From an uncultured Thiohalocapsa sp. (GTDB lineage Bacteria > Pseudomonadota > Gammaproteobacteria > Chromatiales > Chromatiaceae): a stretch of 59,630 bases of DNA. The translations under genes were made by a program, and so were the position numbers. The DNA lies in contig NZ_CAJXYK010000039.1 in the NCBI RefSeq assembly GCF_913063425.1, forward strand, positions 1 through 59,630, in the 5' to 3' direction. The first letter of the stretch is position 1. Every line of letters begins with the position of its first letter. Below are positions 43,617 to 56,991 of this stretch, in pieces. Under the pieces are notes generated by a model that was given only the letters and a program-made list of their open reading frames with translations, searched no databases and had not been told where the DNA came from.

Positions 43617-45011
43617 TCAGCCCGCCGTGCCGCCCCCTGCGGGCGGGATGTTCTGGTTGTGCCGGAAGAGGTTGTCCGGATCGTAGGTGGCTTTCACCGC
43701 CGCGAGCCGGTCGTAGTTGTCGCGGAAGGCGGCACGCACCCGGTCCTGTCCCTCCGCCTCCATGAAGTTCAGGTAGGCGCCGCCCGCAGAGTAAGGGTGC
43801 AGCGCCGCCCAGTAGCCGCGCGCCCAGTCGCGGATGGCGGCGTCATCCTCCGGGCGCTCCGCGACGCCGGCGATCATCGATGACCACAGGCAATCCCGGT
43901 AGCCGAAGGCCGTGGCGTCGGGGGCGACCCGGTGCACGGCGCCGTCGACGGGATACAGGTGCATGGTGGACAGCGGGGTGGGCATCCGCCGCGCGTGCTC
44001 GGTGTGCAGCGCGATGGCCTCGTCCGGCAGCTCGCGGACGAAGTCGCCTTTCCAGTGCCAGCGCAGACCCGGTGGGTAGAAGCCGTCGAACAGGCTCTGC
44101 AGGGTCGGATAGGGCATGGGGCCGATGTGCTCGAAGGCCGGCGGCACGGCATCGCGCAGCGGCGCCAGCTCCGCATCCAGGTCGTCCGGGTCGCCGAGCC
44201 AGCACCACATGATGGAGCAGACCTGCTGCCCATGCAGCGCCGCGGGGAAGGGCTTCGCCGGCGGCACGGTCATGAAGGCGAAGAAGCCGTACAACGCTTC
44301 GGGCGCCGCGGGCAGGAAGGCCCGATAGCGACGCAGCACGGCCTCGGCATCCTGCATGTGCCAGAAGCTGGGGCCGGCCTGCACCTCGCCGACCTTGTGC
44401 AGCTGGAACAGGAAGGAGGTCACCACGCCGAAGTTGCCGCCGCCACCGCGCAGGGCCCAGAACAGGTCCGGATGCGCATCGGGGCTGGCGGTCAGGGTGC
44501 GCCCGTCGGCCAGCACCACCTCGGCCTCCAGCAGATTGTCCACGGTGAGGCCGAACCTGCGGCTCAGGTAGCCGTGACCGCCGCCGAGGGTGAGCCCCGG
44601 CACGCCGGTGGTGGAGATGACCCCGCTGACGGTGGCGAGGCGATGCTCACCGCAGGCCCGGTCCACGTCGCCCCAGGTGCAGCCGGGACCGACGCGCACG
44701 CTGTGCTCCGCCGGATGCACGGCGAGGTCGTCCATGGATGACAGGTCCGCCACCAGCCCATCGTCCACCACCGCGAGGCCGGCGCCGTTGTGGCCGCCGC
44801 CGCGGATGCCGAGCGGCAGTCCCTGGTCACGCGCGAGCTGCACGCAGGCGGCCACATCCGCCTGGTCGGCACAGCGGGCGATGAGCGCGGGATGCCGGTC
44901 GATCATGCCGTTGTAGACCCTGCGGGCGGCCTCGAAGCCGGCATCGCCGGGGCGCAGCAGATCGCCGTGGAGGCGTTGGTCGAAGTCGTTGATGGCAGCG
45001 GCGTCAGGCAT
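43617..45011 (-). CDS. FAD-binding oxidase with berberine-bridge C-terminus
   Basis: 464 residues. PCMH-type FAD domain: GIRGGGHNGAGLAVVDDGLV (residues ~65-85), GPGCTWGDVDRA, and GVPGLTLGGGHGYLSRRFGL (~130-150). The His in RGGGHN is the usual site of covalent FAD attachment; the Cys used in bicovalent enzymes is replaced (STTGVPGLT), suggesting a single covalent bond. The C-terminal berberine-bridge segment YLNFMEAEG ... YDRLAAVKATYDPDNLFRHN is intact. The ATG at 45011 has AGGAGCG. Oxidises carbohydrates, alcohols or alkaloid-like substrates; the specific substrate is unknown. Confidence 0.9.
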   Translation of the reverse strand: MPDAAAINDFDQRLHGDLLRPGDAGFEAARRVYNGMIDRHPALIARCADQADVAACVQLARDQGLPLGIRGGGHNGAGLAVVDDGLVADLSSMDDLAVHPAEHSVRVGPGCTWGDVDRACGEHRLATVSGVISTTGVPGLTLGGGHGYLSRRFGLTVDNLLEAEVVLADGRTLTASPDAHPDLFWALRGGGGNFGVVTSFLFQLHKVGEVQAGPSFWHMQDAEAVLRRYRAFLPAAPEALYGFFAFMTVPPAKPFPAALHGQQVCSIMWCWLGDPDDLDAELAPLRDAVPPAFEHIGPMPYPTLQSLFDGFYPPGLRWHWKGDFVRELPDEAIALHTEHARRMPTPLSTMHLYPVDGAVHRVAPDATAFGYRDCLWSSMIAGVAERPEDDAAIRDWARGYWAALHPYSAGGAYLNFMEAEGQDRVRAAFRDNYDRLAAVKATYDPDNLFRHNQNIPPAGGGTAG

Positions 45012-45332
45012 GGGAGCGCTCCTGGTGCAGTGGGATGGATTGCTTGGCTCTGACCCCTGCCGATGCAAGCCACGCGCCCGGAAAGCCGGGCCGCGCAGCC
45101 GCAGGCGGACCCTGCGTGCTCCCCCACGGGCGCCCCCCGGCCCGAGTGCGCCAGGCCCCCTGCACGCGATGCGGCCTCATTCCTGCATACCGTTGCAGCC
45201 CGATGTCTGGACATCGGGATTCGCTCAGCATCCGGGGCGAGAAGCCGTCGCCACGGCGGAGCGCTCCGGCCGGGCACAGCCCCCAGGCAGGCAAATGCCC
45301 GCCGCCATCGACCCCACCCAGGAGGCAGCACC
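45012..45332. other. Divergent promoter gap between FAD oxidase and ftsH
   Basis: No coding frame with support. It must contain both promoters; none was distinct enough to place. AGGAGG at 45319-45324 is the ftsH ribosome site. Confidence 0.4.
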
Positions 45333-47450
<2,118 letters not shown>

Positions 47451-47497
47451 TGTTGCGCTGCGCAAGGGCTGCGGCTGGGGGGGGAGCATCTGCCGGC

Positions 47498-47541
47498 GGC
47501 GGACTGCAATCTGCCGGCCCCAGGGGCCGACTGAAGTCGGC
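47498..47541. repeat. Copy of dispersed double-hairpin intergenic element (hairpin 1 degraded)
   Basis: Hairpin 1 is GGCGGACTGCAATCTGCC (47498-47515, mismatched), then GGCCCCAGGG, then perfect hairpin 2 GCCGACTGAAGTCGGC (47526-47541) and GTACCCGGGG. It lies in the convergent gap after ftsH. Confidence 0.75.
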
Positions 47542-47621
47542 GTACCCGGGGTGGGCTCGATCCTTTCCGCTGCCGACGGAAGTCTGCGTAGTTGCGATCG
47601 GCGCCGGTGCTGCGCAGTCGC

Positions 47622-47997
47622 TCAGCGGGCGGGCTCCAGGACGCGCACACGGACTGCCTCGCCGCCGGCCACGGGCAGCGGCTGTGTGGGCGCATCGCGG
47701 AGCTCCTGCATCCACACGGTCAGGTGCAGCTTGCCGGCGTCGGTGTTCAGCCAGTCGATGCCGCGCGGGGGCAGCAGGCAGCGCAGCGGTTTCGCCTCTG
47801 CGCCGCCGCGGGCATCGCGATCGGCCGGCAGCAGCAGGTCCAGGTAGCTCAGGGACCAGTCGCTGTCGTCGATGAGCAGGTCCTGGACCACCAAAGCGGT
47901 GCCGTCGGCGGTCTCGACCTGCACGCCGCGCAGGGTGTCCAGCCGCACCAAGTCCGCCGCGCTCAGCTGCTCCGGCGGAGAGAAAGCTTTGGCTCAT
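47622..47997 (-). pseudogene. PRC-barrel domain protein with apparent +1 frameshift near its start
   Basis: The frame 47622-47951 encodes a PRC-barrel-like sequence (VRLDTLRGVQVETADGTALV, then VQDLLIDDSDWSLSYLDLLL) but has only TTG or GTG starts and no ribosome site. In another phase, an ATG at 47997 has a strong AGGAG and reads MSQSFLS. Removing one T from the AAAGCTTTCTC stretch (47981-47990) joins them as MSQSFSPPEQLSAADLV..., a normal start for the family. So either the gene is frameshifted or the assembly has a one-base error. PRC-barrel proteins bind RNA or the photosynthetic reaction centre, or act in stress roles. Confidence 0.65.
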
Positions 47998-48060
47998 ACG
48001 GGGTCTCCTGATGCGGGCATCGGTTGCGGCGGCAAGACAGGGGGCACGGCGGCCCGGGCG

Positions 48061-49479
48061 TCAGGCGGAGCCGGCGCCGTTCGTCGTCTCGAAGCCTTCC
48101 GCCTCCCAGCCGGTCATACCGCCCAGCACATGCGCCACCTGCCGGTGTCCGCGGGCCTTGAGCACACTCGCGGCCACGGACGAGCGGAAGCCGCTGCCGC
48201 AGATGACGGCGACGGGCCGCTGCGGGGAAATGCCGGCGAGCAGATCGTCCACCCGTGCGGTGAGCTCGGCGCCGGTGAGGTGCAGGGCGCCCTGGATGTG
48301 GCCTGCGCTCCATTCCGCCGGCTGACGCACGTCCAGGATCAACAGGTCGGACTGCTCACGCTGTGCCTGCCGCAGGTCGCGCACCGTCCATTGCGGCAGC
48401 ACGTCGATGGGCTTGCCGGCGGTGCGCCAGGCGAGCATGCCGCCGGCGAGCCAGCCCTTGGGCAGCGGATAGCCGATGCGCAGGAGCTGCCAGCACACCT
48501 CCCAGAGGTCCTCCGCGCGATCCAGCACCAGCACGATGTCCTGATCCGGCGGCAGCACGCTGCCGGCCCAGGTGGCGAAGCTGGAGCCGACACCGACATT
48601 GATGGCGCCGGGGATGTGCGCCGCGAAGGCCTCCGGCGCGCGGCAGTCCAGCACGACGGCGCCCTCGCTGCGGGCGCGCTCGAAGGCGTCCAGGTCCAAC
48701 GGCGGCGGGTCCGCCAGCACCCCCAGCAGCGGCGGACCCTGGGTGTTCAGCCGGCGCATGCGCGGCCAGTAGGGCGGCACCGCCGGCAGGTCCGTCAGGT
48801 CCATGCAGTGCTCGACGAAGTCATCCCGTGACGACAGGCTCGCCAGCATGCGGTTCAGGCGCCGCTCGTAGCCGATGGTGGTGGACAACCGGCTGCCGAT
48901 GTGTCCGCCGCAGAGCGAGCCCGCGACATGGGTTGGATAGACCTCCACGAAGTCGGGCAGGGGCAGGATCTTGTTCTGAAGCGTGTCGCAGAACGCCTTG
49001 GCCCCGCGGCGCGTCTCGGCGTCGCCGCCGAGCAGGTCCGGGCGGGCCAGATCGCCCACCAGCAGCGCCCCGCCGGAGAACAGAACAGCGGGCTCCTCGC
49101 CGCGTGAGCGGTCGGTCACCAGCAGGCTCACATGCTCCGGCGTGTGCCCCGGGGTGTGCATCAGCTCAAAGCGCACCTCGCCCATGTCCAGCAGCGCGCC
49201 GTCCTCCATGGCCCGCACCGGGTAGCCGAGCTCGGCGCGGGCGCCGGCGAGCAGCTGCACGTCGGCGCGCGCCGGCAGCTCGCAGATGCCCGACAGATAG
49301 TCGTTGTGCTGGTGGGTGTCACAGGCGTAGCGCAGACGCAGCCCCTGCTCCCGTGCCGCCGCGAAATAGGTCTCCACATCGCGACGCACGTCCAGCACCA
49401 GGGCCTCGCCGGTATCCTCGGACCCGACCAGGTAGGACGCGTGTCCCAGGCTTTCGAGATAAAACTGCTTGAAAATCAT
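48061..49479 (-). CDS. MBL-fold / double rhodanese fusion (persulfide dioxygenase-rhodanese type)
   Basis: 472 residues. Residues 1-245 are the metallo-beta-lactamase domain: MIFKQFYLESLGHASYLVGS, then DTHQHNDYLSG, TPGHTPEHVSLLV, GDLARPDLLG and YPTHVAGSLCG. Residues ~265-355 are a rhodanese-like domain whose active loop (VLVLDRAEDLWEV) lacks Cys, so inactive. Residues ~370-465 are a second rhodanese with the active Cys in VAVICGSGFRSS. These fusions oxidise or transfer persulfide sulfur in H2S metabolism. The ATG at 49479 has GGAGGAG. Together with the enzyme at 4846 it indicates active sulfide oxidation. Confidence 0.9.
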   Translation of the reverse strand: MIFKQFYLESLGHASYLVGSEDTGEALVLDVRRDVETYFAAAREQGLRLRYACDTHQHNDYLSGICELPARADVQLLAGARAELGYPVRAMEDGALLDMGEVRFELMHTPGHTPEHVSLLVTDRSRGEEPAVLFSGGALLVGDLARPDLLGGDAETRRGAKAFCDTLQNKILPLPDFVEVYPTHVAGSLCGGHIGSRLSTTIGYERRLNRMLASLSSRDDFVEHCMDLTDLPAVPPYWPRMRRLNTQGPPLLGVLADPPPLDLDAFERARSEGAVVLDCRAPEAFAAHIPGAINVGVGSSFATWAGSVLPPDQDIVLVLDRAEDLWEVCWQLLRIGYPLPKGWLAGGMLAWRTAGKPIDVLPQWTVRDLRQAQREQSDLLILDVRQPAEWSAGHIQGALHLTGAELTARVDDLLAGISPQRPVAVICGSGFRSSVAASVLKARGHRQVAHVLGGMTGWEAEGFETTNGAGSA

Positions 49480-49760
49480 CACTCCTCCGGGCATGGCCAG
49501 GCCGGTCCACACAGCCACCGGCCGGAAACTCCAGACAGTGATATGCAGCAAAGGCCGGACCAGACCCGCCTGGGGTCAAAGCGGCGCCTGCTCGCTGCGC
49601 GATCGGCTGCGCGGGCGCGCCGCCCATTGGGCTGAGGTGTGACGGTGAGGCTCAGGCCGGCCGGTGCGGGCGGCTGCGCCCAGGGTGTCCCGGGCGCGGC
49701 AACGCCGGGGCACTTGCGCCACCGGCTGGGGCAAATCCACCGCCGACAGGGCGGCGGCGG

Positions 49761-50084
49761 CTGACCGACACGGCTTTCGGCCGCGGCACCTGCGAGCCGC
49801 CTTTCAAGTCCGCCGGCGGCCACCTGATGGCGCCCGACACGGCCCATGGCTATCTGAGCGAGGGCGGCCCGCACCTGGGCGACATGCCGAACATCCATGT
49901 GCCGGAGAGCGGCGCGCTGGAGGTGGAGGTCATGACCCGAGTCGCCGACATGCGTGCGCAGCTCTTCGACGACGACGGGGCCGCGGTGGTGATCCACAGC
50001 GGCGCAGACGACTACCGCTCCCAGCCCTCGGGTGCGGCCGGGCCGCGCATCGCCTGCGGGGTCATCGTGGAGCAGGTGGAGTAG
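49761..50084 (+). pseudogene. sodC: Cu-Zn superoxide dismutase C-terminal remnant
   Basis: The frame carries GTCEPPFKSAGGHLMAPDTAHG, then YLSEGGPHLGDMPNIHV and DDDGAAVVIHSGADDYRSQ, then GAAGPRIACGVI, which is the C-terminal ~100 residues of bacterial SodC. The N-terminal half with the copper-binding HxH and the first disulfide region is absent; upstream sequence in this frame is Pro/Arg-rich and unrelated. The usual GGHFNP reads GGHLMAP. An ATG exists only at 49827, within the conserved region, and there is no signal peptide. It is therefore most likely a decayed or truncated sodC. Translation of an 85-residue product cannot be excluded. Confidence 0.7.
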
Positions 50085-50460
50085 CCGCCGTTGGCCTGTG
50101 CCGCCTGCGTACCACACCTGGCCGGCGGCAGCTGGTGCAGCGGGGCGGGAGGGCCGGCCTGGGTCTTGCTTAGGCTAGCTTAGGCTTGCTTAGGCTAGCT
50201 TAGGCTTGCTTAGGCAGGCCTGGGTCTTGCTCGGTTGGGTCTTGCTCGGTGATGTGGGCGAGCCCTTTTGGGCGAGCCGGGACCGCTCATCGGCGACCGC
50301 CAGTCCTGAGCACATGCCTGAGTACATGCCGAGCCGGGACTGCCACAGTGCGTTCCCGGATCTGCACATGCCGCGCGCGGCGAGCGCTCTGCCGCATGCC
50401 GCCGCAGTGGCCCGCAACCCGGGGGCGCCGCACCCCGGCCTTCCAGATCGGGAGCTCCCC
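50085..50460. other. Intergenic gap with short tandem repeats
   Basis: Contains the 10-base repeat at 50166-50215 and a 15-base direct repeat GGGTCTTGCTCGGT twice at 50222-50251. No gene seen. Confidence 0.5.
50166..50215. repeat. 10-bp tandem repeat, five units
   Basis: TTGCTTAGGC and TAGCTTAGGC alternate head to tail. GCTTAGGC recurs exactly every 10 bases, close to one DNA turn. Confidence 0.85.
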
Positions 50461-50949
50461 ATGCCCATGAAGCTGACATCCCCCGCCTTTGCCACGGGCA
50501 CCAGCATCCCCGAGCGCTATACCAAATCCGGCGCCGACGACCAGCCGGAGCTCATCATCACCGGCGTGCCGGACGGCACCGCTGAGCTCGCGGTGATCTG
50601 CCACGACCCGGACGCGCCGATGCCGGCGGGCTTTACGCACTGGACGCTGTACGGCATCCCGGCGGAGACCCGGGCGATCCCCATGAACGGCGAGGACCGG
50701 TTCCGGCCCGGGCCGAATGACTTCGGCGACATCGGCTGGGGCGGCCCGCAACCGCCGGAGGCCCATGGTCCGCACCACTACTACTTCTGGCTGTACGCGC
50801 TGGACACGACCATCGACGGCACGCCCGACCGCGATACCTTCCTGCGCGACTACGCGGCGCACATCATCGGGCAGAGCCGCATCGTCGGCGTCTACGAGAA
50901 CGGCGTCTCCGAGAACGGCGTCTCCGATAACCCGGGGCCCGGCACATGA
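50461..50949 (+). CDS. YbhB/YbcL-type phosphatidylethanolamine-binding (Raf-kinase-inhibitor-like) protein
   Basis: 162 residues. Core motifs are MKLTSPAFATGTSIPERYTK, ELAVICHDPDAPMPAGFTHW with the conserved DPDAP and HW, and GPHHYYFWLYALD. The family binds anionic ligands; enzymatic role is unclear. The C-terminal tail contains a repeated ENGVS (a 15-base duplication). The ATG at 50461 has GGAGCTCCCC upstream; an ATG two codons later is possible. Its stop overlaps the GH65 start (ATGA), so the proteins are coupled. Confidence 0.88.
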   Translation: MPMKLTSPAFATGTSIPERYTKSGADDQPELIITGVPDGTAELAVICHDPDAPMPAGFTHWTLYGIPAETRAIPMNGEDRFRPGPNDFGDIGWGGPQPPEAHGPHHYYFWLYALDTTIDGTPDRDTFLRDYAAHIIGQSRIVGVYENGVSENGVSDNPGPGT

Positions 50950-53378
50950 GCGAATGGCACTGGCACTATCACGAGTATCAGCCCGAGCAGGAGCGCCTGC
51001 GCGAGGCGCTGTGCACCCTGGGTAACGGCTATTTCGCCACCCGCGGTGCGGCGCCGGAAGCGGACGCCGGTGCGCACCACTACCCCGGCACCTACCTCGC
51101 CGGCGGCTACAACCGCGCGGAGAGCGAGGTCCAGGGGCGCGTCGTCGAGAACGAGGACCTGGTGAACCTGCCCAACTGGCTGGTCCTCAGGCTGATCTTC
51201 GATGACGGCAGCCGCTTTTCGCTGGACGACATGGAGATCCTGACCTTCGCCCAGTCGCTCGACATGCGCTGCGGCGTGCTGACGCGCAAAGTGCGCTTTC
51301 GCGACGCGCAGGGCCGCACCACGGAGCTGCGCCAACGACGGCTGGTGCACATGCGCCTCCACCACCTGGCGGCCCTGGAGACGACGCTCACCGCCGTCGA
51401 TTGGTCCGGCCCCGTGCAGGTGGAAAGCGCGCTCGACGGCGGCGTCGAGAACGCCGGCGTCGAGCGCTACCAGGGGCTCACCGGCCGCCACCTCTCGCCC
51501 GTCCACACCGACGCCGTGGGCGAAGACGCGGTCCTGCTCAAGGCTCGCACCCGCCAGTCGCGGCTGGAGGTCGCCCTGGCCGCCCGCACCCGGGTCTATC
51601 GGGATGATCAGCAGCAGGCGGCCGAGCCGCAGCTGACCCGCCGCGATGACTGGATCGGCCAGACCTTCAGCCTGCACCTCGATGCCGGGCAGCCGGTGGC
51701 GATCGAGAAAACCGTCGCCCTCTACACCTCCCGGGACGCGGCCATCAGCGAGTGTGGCCTGGCGGCGCGGGAGGCCGTGGTGGATGCACCGCGGTTCGCG
51801 CAGCTCCTCGCCGGCAGCGCACTGATGTGGCAGCAGCTGTGGCGGCGCTTCGACCTGGAGCTGACCCTGGCCGAGGACGACGGCGGGCGCACCGCCGCCA
51901 TCCTGCACCTGCACCTGTTGCACCTGCTGGTGACGGCCGGCCCCCAGGTCATGGACCTGGATGTGGGCGTGCCCGCCCGGGGCCTGCACGGCGAGGCCTA
52001 TCGCGGCCACATCTTCTGGGACGAGCTGTTCATCTTCCCGACCCTGGACCTGCGCCTGCCGGAGATCACCCGCTCGCTGCTGCTGTACCGCTGGCGCCGC
52101 CTGGGCGCCGCCCGGGAGGCGGCCCGCGCCGCCGGTTACCGCGGCGCCATGTATCCCTGGCAGTCCGGCAGCGACGGCCGCGAAGAGAGCCAGCAGCTGC
52201 ATCTGAACCCGCGCTCGGGGCACTGGACCCCGGACGAGACGCATCTTCAGCGCCATGTGAGCTCCGCCATCGCCTACAACGTCTGGCAGTACTACCAGAG
52301 CAGCGGAGACCGGGAATTCCTGTCCTTCTTCGGCGCCGAGATGCTGCTGGAGATCGCCCGTTTCTGGGCCAGCAAGGCCGAGCTCAACCAGACCCTCGGC
52401 CGCTACGAGATCAGGGGCGTGGTCGGCCCGGACGAGTTCCACACCCGGTACCCGGACCGCGCCGAGCCCGGTCTGGACAATCACGCCTATACCACGGTGA
52501 TGGCGGCCTGGGTGCTGTCCCGGGCACTGGAGCTGCCGCAGCACCTGCCCCGGGAGCGCTGGGACGAGCTCGCGGAGCAGCTCGACATCGATGCCGCTGA
52601 GCTGGACCACTGGGACACCCTGACCCGCAAGCTGCGCATCTGCTTCCACGGCGACGGCATCATCACCCAGTTCGAGGGCTTCGAGCAGCTCGATGAGCTG
52701 GACTGGGACGCCTATCGCGAGAAGTACGGCGACATCCAGCGCCTGGACCGCATCCTGGAGGCCGAAGGCGACTCGCCGAACCACTACCAGGCGACCAAGC
52801 AGGCGGATGTGCTGATGCTGTTCTTTCTGCTTTCCGCAGAGGTCCTGGGGCGGCTCTTCGAGCGTCTCGGCTACGACTTCGACCCGGACATGATCCCGCG
52901 CAACGTCAGCTACTACGGGGCACGCACCAGCCACGGCTCCACCCTGAGCCGCGTCGTCGATGCCTGGGTGCTGGCGCGCTCGGACCGCCGTCGCTCCTGG
53001 CAGCTGTTCACCAAGGCCATCGAGAGCGATGTCGCCGACATCCAGGGCGGCACGACCTCCGAGGGCATCCACTTGGGCGCCATGGCCGGCACCGTGGATC
53101 TGATGCAGCGCTGCTGGACCGGCATCGAGGTGCGCGGCGGGTGCCTGTGGCTGAACCCGCAGCTGCCCGAAGAGCTCAAGCGCCTGCGCATCCGCCTGCG
53201 TTTCCGCGGCCAAACCCTTGCGCTCAGCATCGACCACGCGGCGCTGGAGATCCGTGCCGTATCGGCGCACCTGGGCTCGATCCGCATCCAGGCGGGCGAG
53301 CACACCCTGACGCTGGCGCCGGGTGACACCAAAAGGCTGTCGCAGGCGGACATGCCGGTGGCCGTGGAGGGCCCATGA
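50946..53378 (+). CDS. Glycoside hydrolase family 65 (alpha-disaccharide phosphorylase)
   Basis: 810 residues. N-terminal beta-sandwich begins YQPEQERLREALCTLGNGYF, a GH65 hallmark, followed by the (alpha/alpha)6 barrel: GHIFWDELFIFPTLDLRLPE, AAGYRGAMYPWQSGSDGREE, VVGPDEFH with the catalytic Glu497, and YYGARTSHGSTLS, IHLGAMAGT. Family members phosphorolyse maltose, trehalose, kojibiose or similar. No beta-phosphoglucomutase gene is next to it. The start overlaps the PEBP stop. Amylase and sugar dehydrogenase genes elsewhere in the window suggest alpha-glucan or compatible-solute turnover. Confidence 0.93.
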   Translation: MSEWHWHYHEYQPEQERLREALCTLGNGYFATRGAAPEADAGAHHYPGTYLAGGYNRAESEVQGRVVENEDLVNLPNWLVLRLIFDDGSRFSLDDMEILTFAQSLDMRCGVLTRKVRFRDAQGRTTELRQRRLVHMRLHHLAALETTLTAVDWSGPVQVESALDGGVENAGVERYQGLTGRHLSPVHTDAVGEDAVLLKARTRQSRLEVALAARTRVYRDDQQQAAEPQLTRRDDWIGQTFSLHLDAGQPVAIEKTVALYTSRDAAISECGLAAREAVVDAPRFAQLLAGSALMWQQLWRRFDLELTLAEDDGGRTAAILHLHLLHLLVTAGPQVMDLDVGVPARGLHGEAYRGHIFWDELFIFPTLDLRLPEITRSLLLYRWRRLGAAREAARAAGYRGAMYPWQSGSDGREESQQLHLNPRSGHWTPDETHLQRHVSSAIAYNVWQYYQSSGDREFLSFFGAEMLLEIARFWASKAELNQTLGRYEIRGVVGPDEFHTRYPDRAEPGLDNHAYTTVMAAWVLSRALELPQHLPRERWDELAEQLDIDAAELDHWDTLTRKLRICFHGDGIITQFEGFEQLDELDWDAYREKYGDIQRLDRILEAEGDSPNHYQATKQADVLMLFFLLSAEVLGRLFERLGYDFDPDMIPRNVSYYGARTSHGSTLSRVVDAWVLARSDRRRSWQLFTKAIESDVADIQGGTTSEGIHLGAMAGTVDLMQRCWTGIEVRGGCLWLNPQLPEELKRLRIRLRFRGQTLALSIDHAALEIRAVSAHLGSIRIQAGEHTLTLAPGDTKRLSQADMPVAVEGP

Positions 53379-53485
53379 TCGCCCCGCCGCCATGCAGACG
53401 CAGGCCGCAGAGCCGCTGCGACCGGAGATACCGGACGCGGGAGCACCGCGAAGACCCGAGCCCGCGCAGGGGCGGGAGCGCCTAA

Positions 53486-55393
<1,908 letters not shown>

Positions 55394-55394
<1 letters not shown>

Positions 55395-55798
55395 TGGCAG
55401 CGCCAAACGACCATCCACGCCGCGATGCGCCGCAGGCGGGCCCGCCGGATGCGCGACCCGAGACGCCGGCGCAAGCCTCGGACCATCGGCAACGCCGGGC
55501 GCATCCGCACCGCCCGCCGGAGCAGCGCTTTCGCGACAGCGTCGGGCGCAAGGCGGCGCGCAAGCAGCGCGCCCGCGCCGACGAGGACCGCAGCATCTTC
55601 TTCTGGCTCGGCATGTTCGGCATGGTGGGCTGGGCGGTGGCCATCCCGACCCTGGCCGGCGTCGCCCTGGGGCTGTGGCTGGACAGCGCCTGGCCGGCGG
55701 CCGGGGCGTCCTGGACCCTGACCTTCCTGCTGTTGGGGGTGGCGCTCGGCGTGCTGAACGCCTGGTACTGGGTCAAGCGCGAGAGCGGAGACCAATGA
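55394..55798 (+). CDS. atpQ: AtpQ/AtpI-like small membrane subunit of N-ATPase operon
   Basis: 134 residues. The N-terminal ~70 residues are Arg/Pro-rich and polar. Two membrane helices follow: IFFWLGMFGMVGWAVAIPTL and a second from WTLTFLLLGVALGVLNAWYW, with a GVALGLWLD loop between. This is the AtpI-type two-helix protein of N-ATPase operons, thought to help c-ring assembly. Its stop overlaps the antiporter start (ATGATG). Confidence 0.85.
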
Positions 55799-56991
55799 TG
55801 GAGCACGCGGCCCAGAACGCGGCGCAGGTGGCACCCATGCTGATCACCATCGGCGCCATCTTCATCGCCGGGCTGCTGGCGGACCTGATCGGCCGCCGCA
55901 CGCCCCTGCCGCGGGTGACCCTGCTGCTGCTGGCGGGCGTGCTGGTGGGGCCTTCGGTGCTGGACCTGCTGCCGCCCTTCACCGAGCGCTGGTTCCCGGT
56001 GCTGACCAATATCGCCCTGGCCATGGTCGGCTTTCTCATCGGCGGGCAGCTGACGCCGAACGCGCTGCGCAAGCTCGGCCGGCGCGTGCTGGTGCTGTCC
56101 GCCAGCAAGGTACTGCTGGCGAGCCTGTTCGTCGGCGTCGGGCTGCTGCTCGCCGGTGCCGGGCTGCAGGCGGCGCTGCTGCTGGCCGGCATTGCCCCGG
56201 CCACGGCCCCGGCGGCCACCTTCGATGTGGTGCACGAGTCCGGCGCCGATGGCGAATTCACCCAGACCCTGCTCGGCTTGGTGGCCATCGACGACGCCTG
56301 GGGCATCATGATCTTCACGGTGCTGCTGAGCATCGCGCAGGCGCTGGCCGGGGCAGGCGGCGAGTCCGGGGAGCTCCTCGGCGCGCTCTGGGAGCTGACC
56401 GGCGCCGTCGCCCTCGGCGCCCTGCTCGGCCTGCCCATGGCCTGGCTCACCGGCCGCGTGCGCGAAGGTGAGCCTACCCAGGCGGAGGCGCTCGGCTTCG
56501 TCATGCTCTGCTCCGGTCTGGCGCTCTGGCTGGAGGTGTCTTACCTGCTCGCCTGCGTCACGCTCGGCGCCGTGGTGGCGAGCCGCGCAAAGCACCACAG
56601 CCGGCCGTTTCACGCCATCGAGGGCATCGAGTGGCCGTACTTGATCCTGTTCTTCCTGCTCGCCGGCGCTGCGCTGGAGTTGGGATCGCTGCAGGCAGTG
56701 GGGCTCATCGGCGCCGTCTACATCCTGCTGCGCAGCGCCGGGCTCTACGCCGGCGCCCAGCTGGGCGGGCGCCTGGGCGGCGCACCGCCGCGGATCTACC
56801 ACTGGATCGGCTTCGCGGTGCTGCCCCAGGCGGGCGTCGCACTGGGCCTGGCGCTGGTGGCGGCGCAGAGCTTCCCGGCACTGGAGAGCCTGATCCTGCC
56901 GACGGTGTTCGGCTCCACGGTGCTGTTCGAGCTGCTGGGGCCGGTGGCCACCCGCTTTGCGCTGCGCCGCGCCGGGGAGGTGCCCGCATGA
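55795..56991 (+). CDS. CPA2-type cation:proton antiporter inserted in N-ATPase operon
   Basis: 398 residues, about 12 membrane helices. Landmarks: GLLADLIGRRTPLPRVTLLL at the first helix, GFLIGGQLT, LLAGIAPATAPAATFDVVHE and TLLGLVAIDDAWGIMIFTVL with the ion-binding-type DD pair, and the C-terminal FAVLPQAGVALGLALVAAQS. These place it in the Kef/NapA-like Na+(K+)/H+ antiporters. There is no RCK/TrkA domain. It lies between atpQ and atpR with overlapping starts on both sides, so it must be cotranslated with the ATPase. In the standard operon atpR directly follows atpQ. Confidence 0.88.
   Translation: MMEHAAQNAAQVAPMLITIGAIFIAGLLADLIGRRTPLPRVTLLLLAGVLVGPSVLDLLPPFTERWFPVLTNIALAMVGFLIGGQLTPNALRKLGRRVLVLSASKVLLASLFVGVGLLLAGAGLQAALLLAGIAPATAPAATFDVVHESGADGEFTQTLLGLVAIDDAWGIMIFTVLLSIAQALAGAGGESGELLGALWELTGAVALGALLGLPMAWLTGRVREGEPTQAEALGFVMLCSGLALWLEVSYLLACVTLGAVVASRAKHHSRPFHAIEGIEWPYLILFFLLAGAALELGSLQAVGLIGAVYILLRSAGLYAGAQLGGRLGGAPPRIYHWIGFAVLPQAGVALGLALVAAQSFPALESLILPTVFGSTVLFELLGPVATRFALRRAGEVPA

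Noticed and set aside
50166-50251. CRISPR or replication iterons
   Set aside because: The 10-base units have no spacers, no cas or rep genes are near, and the region is a simple tandem repeat.
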